The notes under the pieces were generated by a model. That model was not told the DNA's origin. It was given only the letters and a program-made list of their open reading frames with translations, and did not search any database. DNA of 64,000 nt, taken from NCBI GenBank assembly GCA_963575745.1, contig CAUYUJ010003414.1:464059-528058 (forward strand), read 5' to 3'. This stretch comes from Prorocentrum cordatum. Its lineage: Eukaryota > Sar > Dinophyceae > Prorocentrales > Prorocentraceae. Below are positions 48,916 through 60,089 of this stretch, one piece after another (position 1 is the first letter of the stretch; the number at the start of each line of letters is the position of its first letter). The translations under genes were made by a program, and so were the position numbers.

Positions 48916-49620
48916 AACTGTCCCCAACCTTTTCCCCTTTTGCCTCCCCTGCCCTCCCGCGTCCTCCCCGCCCCCCCCCACCCCACGCGCAATGCCGCGG
49001 CCTATCCAAGGGCTCCCAACTTCGCGCTTCGCACAGCGCGAAGAGCGAAGCGCGAATAACTTCGCGCTCTCGCGCCGCCTCCCAGGGGAGAAGAACAGGA
49101 TGAAGAGGAATCAGAGCCGAACCGCGAAGCGCGAAACGCGAATAACTTTGCGCCCTCGAGGGCGCCCTTGCTATCCCGCACTTCCTCCGCCTCCTCCACA
49201 TATTATCACACGCCCCACCGCTCATATGAGAACGACCGAACATCGAATCTTGCACACATTACGAGTGTTTCTGGGTGGCCTGACAAGCACGCGCCCGCAA
49301 TCTCACAGCACGCCACATGCGGCACCACTCGCGAACTGACAACCACTGGGAACATCGAGCACAGCACGATGCTGTGCGGCATGCTGCGTATATGGTGCCA
49401 CCACCACCCCTGCGCTGAAGTGCAAAAGGGGACGCAGTTCAGATCATCATCAAGCCGAGCGTGTTCTCTCCTGCACGAAAGCAATGGATCATAATGGATC
49501 CCGTTCCGTGTGTGCAAAAGACTAGTCGATCCATTTTGTCATTCGTCCAGATCCCATTATTTGGCGTGGAAGCTTAGCGCGGGCCCACCGGAAATCTGAT
49601 CCACGGATCTGCAGGCCAAT
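48916..49620. other. Spacer with GCGAAGCGCGAATAACT repeats
   Basis: At 49018-49160 the strings CTTCGCGC and GCGAAGCGCGAATAACTT alternate and form small palindromes. The rest (49170-49620) is near-neutral DNA with no gene recognised. Confidence 0.5.
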
Positions 49621-50177
49621 GCTATGATTTCCACGGGGAAGGGGCTCCTGTTCCCCAGCGCAACGACGCACGAGGAAGGTGAATAGAGCAGAAAACGAAC
49701 ATTCGGAGGAGGAACAAGAGGAGAAGGAGGAGGCTCAAAACCCGCATGGGGAAAAGGGCGCGCACGAAGACGAGGTCCACGCGAAAACTAGCAAAAACAA
49801 GAAACATGAAGTCGAACATGTCGCCGAAGTCGTCAAGTCGAACATCGCAGCAGGCCCTGCCTACCGCTGCTGCCCCTCCTATATACATATGGTAGCTCGA
49901 ACTCGAAGCGGGCACGGCCCACCCTGGCGACTCGCCCAGCACATATGGGAGCTCGAATGCTGAAGCGAGCGCGGCCCACCCCCGTAGGTCCTCCCATGAC
50001 ATATGGACTTTCGAACGCCACGGCGACCCCGCCAACCCGACGGCTCGCATCCGGCATCTGGGCCTCAAGAGGAATATCGTTCGGCCTGCGCGAGAGGTGG
50101 TTTTGATCTGCTTCTCCCCCGCCGACGCAACTGGCGTCGGGTACCCACCCGGCGCGTTGCGCACCTTGGAAGCTATG
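49621..50177. other. Spacer with CATATGG-containing repeats
   Basis: Three imperfect units of about 65 bp at 49875-50045, each with ACATATGG, GCTCGAA and GCGCGGCCCACCC-type sequence. No gene recognised. Confidence 0.45.
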
Positions 50178-50454
50178 TTAAAGTCGGGCCTGTCCCCCTA
50201 AAGGGGGATTGTGGAAGAAAAAACAAGTAGCCAAACAAATACTCCAACATGGTTATCACATCGTAAAGAAGATAGTCCCCCGACTATTGTTGTCTATTTT
50301 TGACGTTTCCTCCTGACAGGAGGGATAATCGAAAATAATCAAAAAAATAGTCCGTGGATGTTTGTTTAAATATGTGTTGGCCATTTTGGGGTATGTTTGA
50401 ATCTCTTTTACTTTTCGTCCAAAATCCCCCTGTAGGGGGGCAGTCCCGACTTAA
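50178..50454. repeat. TTAAGTCGGGC MITE, copy 3 (longest)
   Basis: 277 bp from TTAAAGTCGGGCCTGTCCCC to CCCTGTAGGGGGGCAG then TCCCGACTTAA. It carries a partial internal copy of an end at 50289-50350 (CCTCCTGACAGGAGGGATAA), so it may be two elements nested or a longer form. Confidence 0.85.
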
Positions 50455-50596
50455 TTTCATGGGGATGCCTCGAGGGAAAGACCGCCGCTCTTGGAGTCTG
50501 GGGCCCCTGTCGGGGCCCCCTTGTGGGGGACCTCTTGCTCGGCGCCCGACGCGAGCGCATTCCCAATCCGCTTGGCAGGGGGGCTGGTGGCGGGGG

Positions 50597-50750
50597 CCCA
50601 CAAACACACAAATACATAGACACGAAAGACAAGATTCCCCATATTTTCCAATATGTTCTGGGTTTTCGTCTTCCCCCCACTTCCCATATTTTTCCATATT
50701 GTCCTCGGGATCGACGATTCATTGTGTCTGTGTGTTTCCTTACCTCCTGA
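50597..50750 (+). repeat. Dispersed CACACA-type repeat, complete copy
   Basis: Contains CACAAACACACAAATACATA, GGTTTTCGTCTTCCCCCCAC, GATCGACGATTCATTGTGTC and ends CTTACCTCCTGA. Confidence 0.8.
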
Positions 50751-51039
50751 TGATGGCGAGGTCAAGCGGGCAGGACATGTCAGGAAGTGCGCAGGCACTT
50801 CGGTTCGGCGGCGCCGCTGGGGCTCTCGCTGCGCCCCACGTCGCTGGCCCGACTCGCGGGCCGCCGCCGGGGGCAGAGCGCGCCTGCTGCTCGTGCCCAG
50901 AAAGGGCCTTCCTCTCGACGAAAGCGCGGTCCCCCGCGTTGCTGAGCCGGTCGTGCGCGCGAAACATATACAATTATATATAAAAAAATCGCGGCGGCCG
51001 CCGGGGCAGCACAAGAGGTCCCAGCGGCACAGCAGCGCG

Positions 51040-52590
51040 GCCCGCCCGGCGTGGAGGCGAACTCCACCGCGCAGCTGTACTTCCTCAGCGGTTCCCCGCG
51101 GAGACAACTGCGGCGGGTCCTCGGTCCGATCGAGCAGGGCGCGGGGTTGAGCGGGGCCTGGTCGCTGGCCCGTCGATCGACCCCGAATTCGGAAGGCCCG
51201 CGGCCGTCGCGAGCGATCGGTGCGTGAGTTGACGAGAAACTCCAGGTCCGCAAAAAGGCGCGGCGCGCAGCCCGATCGAGACGCGCGCGGGCGGGGGCGG
51301 CTGCATCGACCAAAGGACCCAATGATTCATGAGATGCTCGTGCACACACGCGCACATGAGGCAGCTGAGGCGATGGCCCCTGGAAAATATCCGGATGGTG
51401 GGCCGAGGCCGCCGCGTCCCGGACGTCGTCCAGGATGATGGCGTCGTGGCTCTTCTAATCGAAAGCCCATAGGCCGTCCGGGAAAGTTTCCAGGGCGCCA
51501 GTTCTGACCTCCACCGCACAGGGCCTGCGCGCGCTCCGTCTTCCCCGGCACTGGCGAGCCAAGCAGCGCCGATATGGGATGTCGCAGCCAGTCCTCGCTG
51601 ACTGCCTGCGGCCATTGCTTGGCGGCAGGGATTTCGGGCGGCTTGCGACGCAAAGCGCCGTTGCCCCGAGTCCGCCCTGGCGGCGATCGCCTCGCTCAGA
51701 ATGTCCTCAGCCTCCGTTTCCCTCGCCACGAGCATGTCCAGATTGCGAATGCGAAAAGCAAGCGCCGTCCCAGGCCGAGTTCTTGCACCACCTGTAGGCG
51801 TCGCGGCACAGCTTGCGTGCTCGGCGGACAGAGCCTAGCCAGCGCCCGGCCACTGCGTGCGCGCCCACGTCCAGGCGGGTGCGTAGTTGCAACGAGCGAG
51901 CGCCTTTCCGCTGGAGTCGACAACAGCGCTCTTCTTGTCCGCCGTCGCTTGGGGAAAACCCTTGTCCATGCTCTGCTGCATCCTTGGTGCACAAGCCTTC
52001 TTTTAGAAGGTCTCGCGGGCCAGCGCGCCCAACCACGACCCCCTCGCTCGCAAGCGAGCCTCGCCGTGGTGGCGTCCATAACAGCACGGGAAAACTGCAA
52101 GAACGCGCGCGAGTGCAACGAACCGTCCTCGCATCGCCCCAGCGTGCAGCACCAACATGTCACCCGCAATTCGCGCAGGTTGGATCCTACAAACTCGCTA
52201 CAGCTTTCAAACTGCAGGAGGTTAGGTTCGCAGGACCCCCTGGGATTGGATCCTGGAAACTTTCGACGTTGCTGGAGGCGGGCGGGGCTTCTGGCTTGCT
52301 CCTCCCACGGATCCGGCGGCGCACCGAAGTCTCTCGGCTGGCAGCTGTTCGGCGCCCCGCAAATTTCAAGCTCGATCGAGACTGCTCCCGTCCGTTTCGG
52401 GCATCCGCCAGGCTCGCCAAGTCTTTGTCACGAACAATGCATTTAGGTGCCCTGTGCACAACCCGCTGCAAGGCTGCCAGGAGTTCGCGGTCGGGTGTGC
52501 CGCGGTCGATGCCCACGTTCATGTTGCGGACTACCGCGGGCGCTAGCACAACCTCATCATACCAGCCATATTCCGGCCCACCGCCCATGG
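51040..52590 (-). pseudogene. Decayed P-loop (Rep/SF3-like) replication-protein gene
   Basis: On the minus strand a Walker A box GSPVPGKTERA lies at 51560-51530. A Walker B box AIILDDVRDAA (51440-51410) lies in the frame that continues to EFASTPGG (about 51060). An upstream segment (52588-52187) starts EVVLAPAVVRNMNVGIDRGT and continues with ELLAALQRVV. The spacing of about 120 bp between A and B, and the order, resemble the helicase part of Rep-like proteins of small replicons, relatives of which I recall in dinoflagellate genomes. I cannot see a convincing HUH nuclease. At least two frame changes. It is a fossil with no evident function. Confidence 0.4.
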
Positions 52591-52800
52591 ACCCCTCGAG
52601 GTATTCGCACCTACCCCCCCCCCACTCACCTATACGAGGTCCTGGCGGGATGGGCGAAAATAGTTCTCAAGGCGCCCTGACCTTCACCAAAACGTGCTTC
52701 GATGTCTGAGCGTCCCTCATTGAAACTACAACTGGCCTGTTGAGACTGCGGAGCGGCAATATCGAGCAGCACGAGTGTCGTGCGCCTGCGCCTGAGCGTC
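52591..52800. other. Spacer without a recognised gene
   Basis: Short C-rich stretch (52610-52625), otherwise unique. Confidence 0.4.
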
Positions 52801-52839
52801 GACGCCGCGTCCCGAGCCTGAGCCCAGCCCAAGATGGGA

Positions 52840-53640
52840 TCAAGACGGCACAATATCGAACAAAGGTGGCCCGCGAGGCCTCCGAGATGGACCAAGACGC
52901 CTCAGATGGCGTCGTGAGGGTCTGAGCCCGAGCCTAAGCCTGGCCTGCGGTGGGATCAAGACGGCCCAATCTGTCATCAAGACGACCCAAGGGGCCTCCG
53001 AGACGGCCCAAGGAGCCTATGTGATGGTCTCGTCAGGGCCCGAGCCCGAGCCTGAGCCCAGCACAGTACGGTATCGAGACGGCCCAAGATGGCTCCAAGA
53101 CAGCCGAAGAGGCCTCCGAGATGGGCCAAGACGCTTCAGATGGCCTTGTGAGGGTCCGAGCCCAAGCATGAGCTAAGTCGGGCGTGTCCCCCAACAGGGA
53201 GTTTTCGACGAAACATATACAATAATCAAAAAAAGATTCCCAAATGGTCAAACAAAAGATAGAAACATAGACCCCAGATTACTTTTTGACTATTGTTGAA
53301 GATTCCTTCTGTAGAGGGACAGACCTGCCCAAGAGGCCTCCGAGAGGCGGCTCAAAGGCGCACAAGATGGCATCGCGAGGGCCCGAGCCCGAGCCCGAGC
53401 CCGGCCTGCGATGGGATCAGGACGGCCCAAGATTGCACCAACACGGCCCAAGTTGCCTCCGAGACGGCCCAAGAGGCCTCCGAGACGGCCCAAGATGCCT
53501 ACTAGGATGGCCTCATCCGGGCCCGAGCCCGAGCCCAGTACAACATGATATCAAAACGTCTCAAGATGGTTCCAAGACGGCCTGAGTTGCCTCTGGGACG
53601 GCCCCAAACGCCTGAGATGGAATTATGAGGACCCGAGCCC
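52840..53640 (+). repeat. GAGCCCGAGCC minisatellite, about 117-bp period, 6 units
   Basis: GAGCCCGAGCC-type boxes at about 52925, 53040, 53157, 53384, 53520 and 53632, joined by CAAGACGGCCCAA and CCTCCGAGACGGCCCAAGA. The wider gap between the third and fourth boxes is filled by the MITE at 53174-53333. Confidence 0.75.
53174..53333. repeat. TTAAGTCGGGC MITE, copy 4, inserted in the minisatellite
   Basis: Starts TAAGTCGGGCGTGTCCCCCA and ends TTCTGTAGAGGGACAGACCT with a decayed terminus. Confidence 0.75.
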
Positions 53641-54502
53641 TAGTCAGAGAAAGGACACGTTATGCTGCGAGAGGTGGCAAGGGCTATTGTTTTGGAAGAC
53701 TCTGGCAGGCCAAATAGTTAAGGCGGGCGTGTGGGGTCGTTGGGCGTGCGTGAGAAACGCACGTCGGCATCACATCTTGCTAATGCTTCTGAACATGCCT
53801 AAGAGAATTTAGAGTCGCTTTGATATGGCCGAATAGTGTATGGTCGTTCGAGGTATGCCCAAACGAGTTTAGAGCGGTGGTCTCTAAATGAATCAAAAGG
53901 AACCCAACATGATGCAAGGAAGAAACGATATGTTTTGTTTTTCCCGGTAACGCTGGTTACACCGGGGGGGTGATGGGGGGGTGCTGAGGGCCCCGGGCAA
54001 CGGTAACGCTTGGGCGGGATGGGGCACGTCGAGAGTGCGCTGCGATCGCCAACGCATGCGCGCGAGCCCCAGCATTTGGTGTGGGGGGGTGACTGGCCCC
54101 CTCCCCCCCTCCTGCCCCCCTCCCTTTTTTTTCGGACGCGAACCCCTGGCAGACACAGCCGTCAAGACGCCAGCACAACGAGAAGACAAGCTGCTGCAAT
54201 AGGGAACGCGGAATGATGAACGACGCCCCCTCTGGGCCCCAGAAGCGCCTGGGTGCTCGAGGAAGGCTAGAGGAGCAGCCAAGGAAAGACCCAAGGAACA
54301 GCGAACCCCCCTCCCCCCCCCTCTGGTCACGCCCCTTATCGCCAGGGGATGCAGCAAGGTCCCTTGCCTCCTCGGTCGACTCCACGGCGTGGTGCACACG
54401 GCAAGTGCTCGCCGTGTCGACCCCGGCGTTGATTTCCGGCCACCGTGGGGATCGTCCAAACTAGAACGATCGGCCGTTTCCATCAAGTCAGATTTGAAGA
54501 GG
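53641..54502. other. Spacer without a recognised gene
   Basis: Includes TTTAGAG boxes near 53808 and 53870 (GAATTTAGAGTCGC, GAGTTTAGAGCGG), G runs at 53962 and 54080, and no motif-bearing frame. Confidence 0.4.
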
Positions 54503-54657
54503 CCCTGGGACACACAAATAAATACACACAAATTAAACATATCCCCCGTATTTTCCGATATTTTCTGCGTTTTTGCCTTCCCCCCCACTTCCCATATTTT
54601 CCTATATTTTCCTGGGAGTGGACGATTAATTGTGTCTGTGTGTTTTTCTCCTCCTGA
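54503..54657 (+). repeat. Dispersed CACACA-type repeat, complete copy
   Basis: Contains GGACACACAAATAAATACAC, GCCTTCCCCCCACTTCCCAT, GGACGATTAATTGTGTCTGT and ends CTCCTCCTGA. The inverted ACACAAATTAA and TTAATTGTGT near the ends are clearest in this copy. Confidence 0.8.
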
Positions 54658-55084
54658 AGATTGTTCAACATAGACCGATCTTGCGCCACGGGCGGCGTTC
54701 AACGTTGAACGCCAGCGGCGGGGGGCCGTCGCAGGTTGACACGATACGCAAACCTACCGCACGTCGAGCCCGAGTTGAGGCTCTGCGGGCCAAGGATGTC
54801 AAAGGATCGGCCGAACAGGCAAGGATGCAAGGGTACCCTTGGGAATGTCACTTATCGGGAGCGGCCAAGAGGGGGGTGTCCAAGAGGGGGAGGTGCAAAT
54901 CATGACCCGCGGCATGTGCGCAGCCCAGCGGGGGGGCCAGGGACGTAATGAAATAAGAAGAGGCGCCATGACATCTGGGAAATATCATGCCCCCCGCCAT
55001 GATATCCCCCCCCCTAGTCATCACCCCCCTCTTTGCCGCCCCCGAACCTAACCTTGCCATGCGTGATGACTGCGCTCGGCTACG

Positions 55085-55117
55085 AATATTCCTCCTGTAG
55101 AGGCACGGGCCCGACTT
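55085..55117. repeat. Lone right end of a TTAAGTCGGGC MITE
   Basis: ATATTCCTCCTGTAGAGGCA followed by CGGGCCCGACTT. No left end was found nearby. Confidence 0.6.
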
Positions 55118-55324
55118 GAAGCTACTCAGAAGGGTGTGGCTTGCAGAGGGTGTGGCCTGCAACCGGAACCTTCGGGGGCACCCTGGGGGGGCGGGCGAGG
55201 ACCTCGACGGAGCTCTCTGCCGCGCACACGAGGAGAGCCCGACGAGGACGGCGCCATGCTCCCCAGGCCCCAACGGCGCCGATCGCAGACCACACCCTGG
55301 CGCAACCATACCCTCTGTAGTCGC

Positions 55325-55608
55325 CGATGTATCAGGAGGAGGAGGAGGAGGAGGAGAGGAGGAGGAGGAGGAGGAGGAGGAGGAGGGGAGGAGGTGGAGG
55401 AGGAGGAGGGAGGAGGGGGAGGAGGGGAGGGGGAGGGGAGGAGGAGGAGGGGGAGGGAGGAGGGGAGGGGAGGAGGGAGGAGGGAGGAGGAGGAGGAGGA
55501 GGAGGAGGAGGAGGAGGAGGAGGAGGAGGAGGAGGAGGAGGAGGAGGAGGAGGAGGGGGACGAGAAGGAGGAGGAGGAGGAGGAGGAGGAGGAGGAGGAG
55601 GAGGGGTA
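55325..55608. repeat. (GGA)n purine tract, longest in the window
   Basis: About 280 bp, nearly all GGA, with a perfect stretch at 55478-55558. Confidence 0.95.
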
Positions 55609-55789
55609 CGTCGAGCACCTCCGAGCGCGGCGGCGGCGGCCGCTGCATTGCGGTGCGGGCGGCTGGCCGTCGCCGCCGGCGAGCCCTCCGCAGCCGCCGC
55701 GGGCCCGCCGCCGGCGCGGGGCAGCGGCGCGAAGTCGCCCTGCCGCCCCGCGCCGCGGGGCCGTGCGGTGAGGGAGGCAGACGAAGACG

Positions 55790-56110
55790 AGCACTAATAA
55801 TAAGCATAGCAATAAAACTACCAGTCATAAAAAATGCGAATAACAATACTGACCATAATCCTAGTCAGAATACGCATCCTGCTAATACAACAAAAAGGAA
55901 TAATCATAACCATCATCATCATCAGCATCATCATCATCACCATACGAATGATAGGACGAGTACCAATCATAAGGAGGTTAGCAACAAAAAAGAAGAGACA
56001 CAATACGGAGCATGATAGTACTACGGAACCTAAGAGAGATACTACTCATAAAAATAAGAATCATACTAATGAAATCCGTGCGAAGAAACAACATCTCAGC
56101 GGATGCGCAA
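55790..56110. other. AT-rich segment with ATCATC stretches
   Basis: The most AT-rich part of the window. CATCATCATC at 55913-55940 and many ATAATA/AATAAT words. No gene recognised. Confidence 0.5.
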
Positions 56111-56257
56111 ACTAACCTGCCATGGGGAGGAAGGCCGCCCCCCGCCCACTTCCAAGGGGTAGCGCAACACAACCACCTCAGTCACTGGCAGGGAGAGGGC
56201 TGCCCAAATTTCCTCACTGGCTTTGGCGGAAGGGAGTTCTCAAGGCTGAGCAGCGCC

Positions 56258-56362
56258 ACAGGAGGAGGAGGAGGAGGAGGAGGAGGAGGAGGAGGAGGAG
56301 GAGGAGGAGGAGGAGGAGGGGGACGAGAAGGAGGAGGAAGAGGAGGAAGAGGAGGCAAAACA
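56258..56362. repeat. (GGA)n purine tract
   Basis: About 100 bp. The flank GGGGGACGAGAAGGAGGAGG is shared with the tract at 55555-55575. Confidence 0.9.
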
Positions 56363-56570
56363 GCGCAAACACGAGGAATGACAATAAGACTTCAACATGT
56401 CGGAATAGCACTAAAGACCATTCGGCTGACAGCATCGCTCTAACAGTCAGCTTGTCAAACATGGTACATGGTAGATGTATGACCTGTAAATACAAATGCA
56501 ATGGTGAGATACATGATATTACCAAAGCAGTCTTTGCACCGAGGGGTTGCTACTTCTTTTCTTAAGAGCT

Positions 56571-56835
56571 GGGCCCGTCTGTCGGTCTGGCGGCTATGTG
56601 ACCGCCGTCGCCGCCCCGTCGCCGCCTGTCGGTGTGGCGGGTATGTGGCCGCCGTCGCCGCCGGGTCGCCAGCTCGCGCCGCCCCGTCGTCGCCTCGTCG
56701 CCGCCCCTCGTCTTGGCCTGTCTGTCGGCCTGGCGGCTACGTGGCTGCTGTCGCCGCCCCGTCGCCGCCCGTCGTCTGGGCCTGTCTGTCGCTGTGGCGG
56801 CTATGTGACCGCCGTCGCCGCCCCGTCGCCGCTCC
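56571..56835 (+). repeat. GCCGTCGCCGCC minisatellite, 4 units
   Basis: Units start CTGTCGGTCTGGCGGCTATG (56579), CTGTCGGTGTGGCGGGTATG (56626), CTGTCGGCCTGGCGGCTACG (56722) and CTGTCGCTGTGGCGGCTATG (56784). Each is followed by CCGCCGTCGCCGCC and CGTCGCC. Unit length varies from 47 to 96. Confidence 0.85.
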
Positions 56836-56876
56836 AGATTTTCTTACCCAAAGAATCAATATAAATAAAGAGTATA

Positions 56877-57960
56877 GATTCTACCCCCTGGGATTATCGG
56901 ACCGCCCATTTTCGTATTGCAATTTACATGTGAGTCTGCCCCATCGTCCATCCTGAATTGAATTCCGGCAGAGGTCAGCACATGCCAAACAATAAAAAAA
57001 CGCCCCTTGCAAAAAAAAACAACGTGCACATGCGCGCCGTCGCGCGCGCATGCCGGACCCCTTCAAAAATTTTGGGCTTTTGGTTTCGCAACGCGGATTT
57101 TCAAACAAAAAACTTGCACGCTTGCGACTTTTTGAGTAAACCACTGGCTTATTACAGTGTTCAAAAAATGTTACCAAATGGGGTTCACGCGCGCGCATGT
57201 TCGAACGCCATTGCGCGCGTGCCGTCGCAAGAATCCTCTGCAAACAAACAGAACGAAGTGCACAAGCGCACGCCTCGCGCGCGCATGCAGGAATCCGTCA
57301 AAAACCTTCGGTTTCGCATCGGTTTCAAAACCGAGTGTTTAAGCACACGTGTTAAACACATTGCTTCGCAACACCAGTTTTCCCAATAAGAGAACAAAAA
57401 CAAAAACGTGCGCTCGCGCTGTTGCGGCATCATAAGAAATCTGCCAGGCGGGCTTTTGGCGCCGCGTGCCGAAATCAATCGCACGCCCTCGGGCGCGTGC
57501 TAGGGGGGGAGCGCGATCCGTGTCAAATACTACCATTCGGGCAATTTCTCGCGCGTCGGCCGCGCGCGCGTGTCGAAGTGTTTCCCAAGACGTCATCGCC
57601 GACGCGAGGGCGCCGTCATCGTCGCCGGCGTGATCAGCATCGGCGCCGGCACTGGCCGTGCCGTCGTCGCTGTCAGCGTCGTAGCCAACATCGCTACTAT
57701 CATCACCGTGTCTACCGTTGTCGACGTTGCTATGGTACCGCGCCCGCCCAAGTCGCCGACTCGCACTTAAGTGCCCGCTGGGATGTGCACAGCGGCCTGC
57801 GCCACCGCGGCCGCGTCGGTCAAGCCAAACCGCCTGGCCGCTGCGCGCGCGCATGCGCGGGCTAGCGCGGCCGCAGAGACGCACCAGCCAGCGCCAAGCA
57901 CTCATCTCAATCGCCGCCGCATGCGATTTGCAAACCAAGTCGCGGGTGGGTGGGTGGGAT
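56877..57960 (+). repeat. Large tandem unit, copy 1
   Basis: Starts GATTCTACCCCCTGG, then GTATTGCAATTTACATGTGA and GCCCCATCGTCCATC. Then follow sub-repeats of about 250 bp with CGCGCGCATGC, CTTCGGTTTCGCA and TCAAAACC. The unit ends with a 520-bp GTC-rich core (57443-57960) ending GTGGGTGGGTGGGAT. Copies 2 and 3 follow in the same orientation. Frames on both strands are partly open, but substitutions fall about evenly on the three codon positions, so I do not call a gene. Confidence 0.85.
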
Positions 57961-58061
57961 ATTTGCGGGAGCAGTTGAATGGGCACCTTCAAGTCAAGCG
58001 TGGGTGGATTGCACAACGTAGACTGCTCTGCGTAGAGTGCCCCACATCGATTCTCCAATAG

Positions 58062-59366
58062 ATTCTGCCCTCCCGGGGTTATGGGCCCCCTTTTCTGCAT
58101 TGCTATTTGCGTGTGGTTATGCCCCATCCCATCTTCCATCAGGGGAACGGGCATCGGCCCCCCCCTCTCCACCATCCTCTGCAAAAGATATGCGCGCGCT
58201 CGCTCATCGAAAATCAAAAGTCAAGGGCCCCTTGCAGGACATATGACACAATGCACGCGCGCGCGTCGTCGCGCGCGCATGCCGAACTCCCCCCCAAACC
58301 TTCGGCCTCGCAAAGAATTCGAACTCGAGAAGCCAAGGAACACATAATACAACAAAAACAAATGGTCTCGCAGAGAGGACTTCCACAGAAAGCTTGCGCT
58401 CGCGCTCTTGCGGCATCATAAGAAACCGCTTGGGTTTTTCCACGATGTGCACGGCATGCTACCAAACGGGTTTCGCGCGCGCGAGCGTCGAAATCATTCG
58501 GGCGCCCTTGCGCGCGAACCGTCGCAAGAAACCGTTCCCCCGCAAGCGAAAAATCGAAGTGCACGCGCGCGCGTCGTCGCGGGCGCACCGAAATCAATCC
58601 GAAGGCTTCGGTTTCATCGCGATTTCAAAACCGAGCGGCCCGAAAACATGGGGAAAACATCTGGCTTCGCAACGACAGTTTCTTTTTTTCTTTTTACCTA
58701 TAGAAAGGGAAAGCCCCCCCCTCGCGTTTCGTTTGATGGGGTGGGGGGTGGGGGGTCGCGACGGAATGCGTATTTCTTTTGTTTCGGCCCCTGGGAGTGC
58801 TATCTTCGTCGCCTTCGCGAACATCGCGGCCCCCAAAAGGAGGGGGGGGCGGAGATAAAAGGAACGCCGCGTTTTCACCGATGGCCTCCAATATGGCCCC
58901 AAGAGGGCCCTCAGGGCCCCCGAGGGGGCCTTGGGGGGGGGGGAATAAAAAAAACGAACGCCCCCAAACAAGCCCCGAGAAGCCCCGAAAAGGCACCCGA
59001 GAGGCCCCCGAGAGGCCCCCGAGAGGCCTCAGAGAGTCCAGGATGACATCCCAAATGGTTCGGGTAGCCCAAGCTGGCCCACGAAGGCCCCCAATATGCC
59101 CCTAACGGTCCCCATGCCGCTCCAAGACGGCTCAATATGGCCACGGAGATGCCCAAGCCCCCCCCGTTGTTGGACGATGCGCGCCCCCCCCCCGTCAGCT
59201 CCCATGGGCATCGTTTCTGGGTGGGCGAGCGGGGGCGCGCAAAGGGTCGAGGATTCTGGGGGCAAAATCGAAGGTTGTTGTTCCAATGATGGAATTCTGC
59301 CGGGCGAGCCCCCCGCGCCGCATGCCGAAATCGTTCGCGCGCCCTTGCGCGCGCGCTGCCGGGGGG

Positions 59367-59398
<32 letters not shown>

Positions 59399-59845
59399 GC
59401 GCGACCCGTGTCGAATAATGCCGCGCAGGCCACTCTCACGCGTCGGCCGCGCGCGCATGTCGGCCTCCGTCCAAAGCCTTCATCGCCGACGCGAGGGTGC
59501 CGACATCGTCTTCGGCGCGATCAGCATTGGCGCCGTCGCTGGCCGCGCCGTCGTCGTTGTCAAGATCGCCGCCGGCATCGCCATTATCATCGCCGCGCCT
59601 ACCGCTGCCGACGTTGCCATGATACCGCGCCCGCCCAAGTCGCCGACTCGCACTTCAGTGCCCGCTGGGATGCGCACGGCGGCCTGCGCCACCGCGGCCG
59701 CGTCGGTCAAGCCAAACCGCCTGGCCGCTGCGCGCGCCTGACTGGGTTGGCGCGGCCGCAAAGACGCACCAGCCAACGCCAAGCACTCATCGAAATCGTC
59801 GCCGCAGGGGCTTTGCAAACCAAGTTGCGGGTGGGTGGATGGGAT
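58062..59845 (+). repeat. Large tandem unit, copy 2, with an insertion
   Basis: Same order as copy 1: GATTCTGCCCTCCCGG, GCATTGCTATTTGCGTGTG, the CGCGCG sub-repeats, and the GTC-rich core at 59296-59845. Between about 58690 and 59290 there is about 600 bp absent from copies 1 and 3, containing GAGGCCCCCGAGAGG repeats (58905-59040). Confidence 0.8.
59370..59399 (+). repeat. Poly-G run of 30
   Basis: Thirty G without interruption, preceded by G8 and an A. It lies in the core of tandem copy 2. At the same place copy 1 has G7 and copy 3 has G10-12, so the tract expanded in this copy. Confidence 0.95.
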
Positions 59846-60089
59846 GCTTGCATGAGCGTGGAATGTGTCAAATAATTTGTAAAAATATGCACCGCATATA
59901 TGTCACCACGTCGATTGCGCCGCATCGTTTGCACAGCATGGTTTGCACCGCGCATATCGCACGGAATACGCAGCGCAACATAGTTTGCGCCACATCGCTC
60001 GCTCTCACAACCCATAGTGCATTACATCGCGCACGGCATCTATTCATCACATAGATCACTACATGTATCCTTCTTTCTAGACTGAGAAC
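59846..60089. other. Spacer rich in GTTTGC and CGCAC words
   Basis: TTTGCACCGCGCATATCGCA and similar words repeat loosely from 59885 to 60060. No gene. Confidence 0.45.

Noticed and set aside
55116-56015. Open frames of 200-300 codons across the (GGA)n tracts at 55-56 kb
   Set aside because: They consist of Glu, Gly or Arg runs from the satellite on all frames, with no domain and no start context.
57339-58217. Minus-strand frames open in tandem copies 1 and 3 (57339-58217 and 60714-61313)
   Set aside because: The frame is not kept in copy 2, and differences between copies fall evenly on the three codon positions, so there is no sign of protein selection.
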